Assembly (NCBI RefSeq): GCF_037975245.1
Contig: NC_092574.1
Span: forward strand, 19,063,713 to 19,127,712
Reading direction: 5' to 3'
Origin: Apostichopus japonicus
Taxonomy: Eukaryota > Echinodermata > Holothuroidea > Aspidochirotida > Stichopodidae
DNA length: 64,000 bases
The position numbers were made by a program, and so were the translations under genes. The notes below the pieces were generated by a model, which saw only the letters and a list, made by a program, of their open reading frames with translations, made no database searches and was not told where the DNA came from. Shown here piece by piece: positions 61,655-64,000 of the stretch; positions within the stretch are counted from its first letter, which is position 1; the number at the start of each line of letters is the position of its first letter.

Positions 61655-62154
61655 CTATGAGTGAAGTGTTCGGTTTCGATATACATGATATCGGAAATAT
61701 CTGCTATTTTTCTGTTCCTTCAACCAAGTTTTGTAAAAGCCATTATAAGAGGTTGCAATATTTCTACACCAATAAATTAACTGTGTCGGAATTTTCCAAA
61801 ATTTCCTCACCAACATTCTTCATCATACTTTCCTCTACTCGTTCAATTTTGACCTGTCTGTTAGGGGTTCAAGGAGGTTTTTCTATATTGGTTGTCTATA
61901 GATTGAATTTTCTGCAACATTATGGGTATGTTTTCAAGTGATTTTATTCAAAAAAGTGAATTTTCAAATTCTCAACAAGTAATGGGCTTAAAACCTTGAA
62001 AAGTGGGGCTTTCGGATATTGTGGGCCGTGACGTAGAATAACCTACAAAAGCAATGATCCATAGGACATGCAATCAGGTCGAACATGATGTGTGACTAAT
62101 GACAATCTTCAAAAAGTTTATGGATGGAAAAAACTTTTGGGAAATACTTGGTTC

Positions 62155-62335
62155 TCAGGCAAAAGTGTACATCTGGTTGCTCATTTTCAAGCCCGAGAAG
62201 TGCCATTTCCGGTGATCTGGGGGGTATCAAAACCAGAAATTTTCTTGTACGCTCCGCGCCAACTGATGGTGGCGCTCCGCTTAGATAGTAATTCGCGCCC
62301 CCGGGTTAGAAAATCCTGGATACGCGCCTGGACAG
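62155..62335 (-). repeat. GCGTAGCC-family member
   Basis: On the minus strand it begins CAGGCGCGTATCCAGG, followed by CTATCTAAGCGGAGCGCCACC, TTGGCGCGGAGCGTACAAG and CCGGAAATGGCACTTC. Best-preserved minus-strand copy. Confidence 0.7.
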
Positions 62336-64000
62336 GTTTTTACACGTACAATGAATCGTCATTACGTAATCAACCCAATCACTAAGCCCATTTCTCACTT
62401 AAACATTAAGCCTACCCGAAAACTGCTAAGAAACATTAGACCCGGCGTGAAATCATGGCAGAAATAAATACTTGGAATACTTTGCTCTCCCATCAATCAA
62501 AAGCCAGTTCTTCGCTGGACTAGGCATTTAAGTTTCGAAAACACCAACATTTGTTTATTTTACTCCTTACCCCCTCCCTCCCCCCCCCCCTCCCGACTCG
62601 ATCCCCTGCAAGTATAGCCTTTCAATTTCCTTCTATTCGATTACTTCTACTCTTACTTACGCTGTTGTAATCTAATCGTTCTATAAGTCTACAATGTCAA
62701 AAGCATAACATTTATATTCTGTCCCAGGGGCTTCTGGAAAACGGTTGTTGCGATGAAAATGGGAAGAGGAGGGGGAATTAAAATGCCCCGCGTACAAGTG
62801 AAACTGAAGCAAACTCATATACAAAGTGCATGGACAGGTAAAAACTAGTTAATCCTTTATAGAAGCTACAGAGAGTAGTTCAACTTGATCTTTACGAGTC
62901 CAAATTCATACGACTGAATACGCACGAATACAGGGATCGTCAATGATATCAGCATACGAGTACACTCATGGACTCAGTACGAATCTGTTTGAAATTGCTG
63001 CAAATAACTTTGTCTTCGCAATTTGATATTCAATGAAAACGAAGCACTTCATAAGCTTGACTATACAGTCAAGTTTTATTTGAAATATTCATGGAATAAA
63101 AGCCCGAAATATTGATATTTGTCGGATGGTTTTGTATATGTGATTAACACAATGTGTGTGAGAAGTGTCTGGGCGACGATCTATTGAGAAAAGAATCGAA
63201 TTTATAAATTACATTGAACTATCTTTGGTGGACAAAATGGAGCTATGGTATTTTCATGATCCGGTAAGTATAGGTATCATTTTTGAGTCACATTCTGTGA
63301 ATTAAACGCAAAACAAAAAGAACAGACCAAATGCAATAAGTTACTTTAATGTCATTTCTGGTGTATGATCTCAAATTTGCTAATACAATTTTGTAGCTTT
63401 CTTTCTAGACGGCTAAAATTGGCATATCGAATTTAGATTTCGTCGAAAAACCTTTACGATGTTGCCCTTTGGTGTGCAAAGGTTCAGTACTTAAAGACAA
63501 TTTAGTGTACTTAAAGGTCTCCCGTGGTGTTGGGTAGAACTGTTTAACAAAATCGAATTAGCAGGTGTGAAGCCAAATATTATAACACGTCATGAGTCAC
63601 TTTCGTGACCTTCCATAGGCTACAGCTACAAAAAATATCCTGTATAAATGATGACGTCATTATAGTCGAAATATGTTCATAATTATAGATGCCCATACAA
63701 CAGTTGATAACTGAGAAAGTGTTATCGCAACATATGCATAAATGGTGATTGCAAAGGATAGAGGGGTGGGGTAGGGGGGGAGGGGAGGGGAGGGGAAGGG
63801 AAGGGATGAATGAACCAGATCGTGCCAATATAATTATTGTATACGATGGTCATTGAATAAGTCTGTATGGTAGTAACCCGATCTTCCCCTCATGCACTTA
63901 CTCCCTAACCCTCTCTCTTCCGTTAAAATGAAAAAGCCGGAGGTGCCATTTTTGTCATGCAGTAATAGCGACATTTTAAGCAGAAGCGTCGGAAGACGGA
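62336..64000. other. intergenic, no supported gene
   Basis: A C-run at 62580-62592 and a G-rich GGGGAGGGGAGGGG tract at 63765-63805. Nothing else recognised. Confidence 0.4.

Overview
This is metazoan nuclear DNA: AT-rich, intron-bearing and crowded with non-autonomous DNA transposons, G- or C-run repeats, TA microsatellites and minisatellites. A decayed non-LTR retrotransposon, splice-bounded exons and the repeat style suggest a marine invertebrate, perhaps an echinoderm such as a sea cucumber. The species guess is inference only.

Region 1 (1-20,442, resuming at 32,249-32,362) is a large tandem duplication built of alternating unit types, A (about 4.7 kb) and B (about 7.3 kb). The order is A1 (1-4,674), B1 (4,675-11,970), A2 (11,971-16,740), a short chimeric junction (16,741-17,111) and B2 (17,112-20,442). 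Each unit carries one copy of a small intronless gene on the minus strand (156-500, 4832-5197, 12126-12470, 17271-17615), encoding a 114-121 aa protein I do not recognise. Copies 1 and 3 encode identical proteins. Copy 2 is a gap-free paralogue at about 60% identity. Copy 4 is an A-type gene sitting in a B-type unit. The units also hold a roughly 56-bp minisatellite of variable length. B1 alone carries a 1.2-kb self-complementary transposon (6027-7240). Both B units carry a short repeat headed by the 5' end of U2 snRNA.

Region 2 (20,443-32,248) interrupts unit B2, whose sequence resumes at 32,249. Its ends look like a Helitron/Helentron: a palindrome at the left breakpoint, an inverted 11-bp match near the right end, then a 14-bp palindrome 13 nt before a terminal CTAG. 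It contains two in-phase exons of an RPA-like OB-fold gene (24074-24283 and 27490-27756), a possible first exon, a four-copy 300-bp tandem array and several nested transposons. No Rep/helicase gene is visible.

Region 3 (32,363-64,000) is mostly intergenic. It holds a pyrimidine minisatellite, a decayed LINE, a two-copy dispersed repeat, a TIR element with an internal hammerhead-like motif (48,058-48,953), a cluster of G-rich hAT-like fragments, two very short MITEs, long TA arrays and one credible unidentified terminal exon (52,855-53,104, plus strand). Exon calls rest on splice signals, phase and composition only; no search was run.
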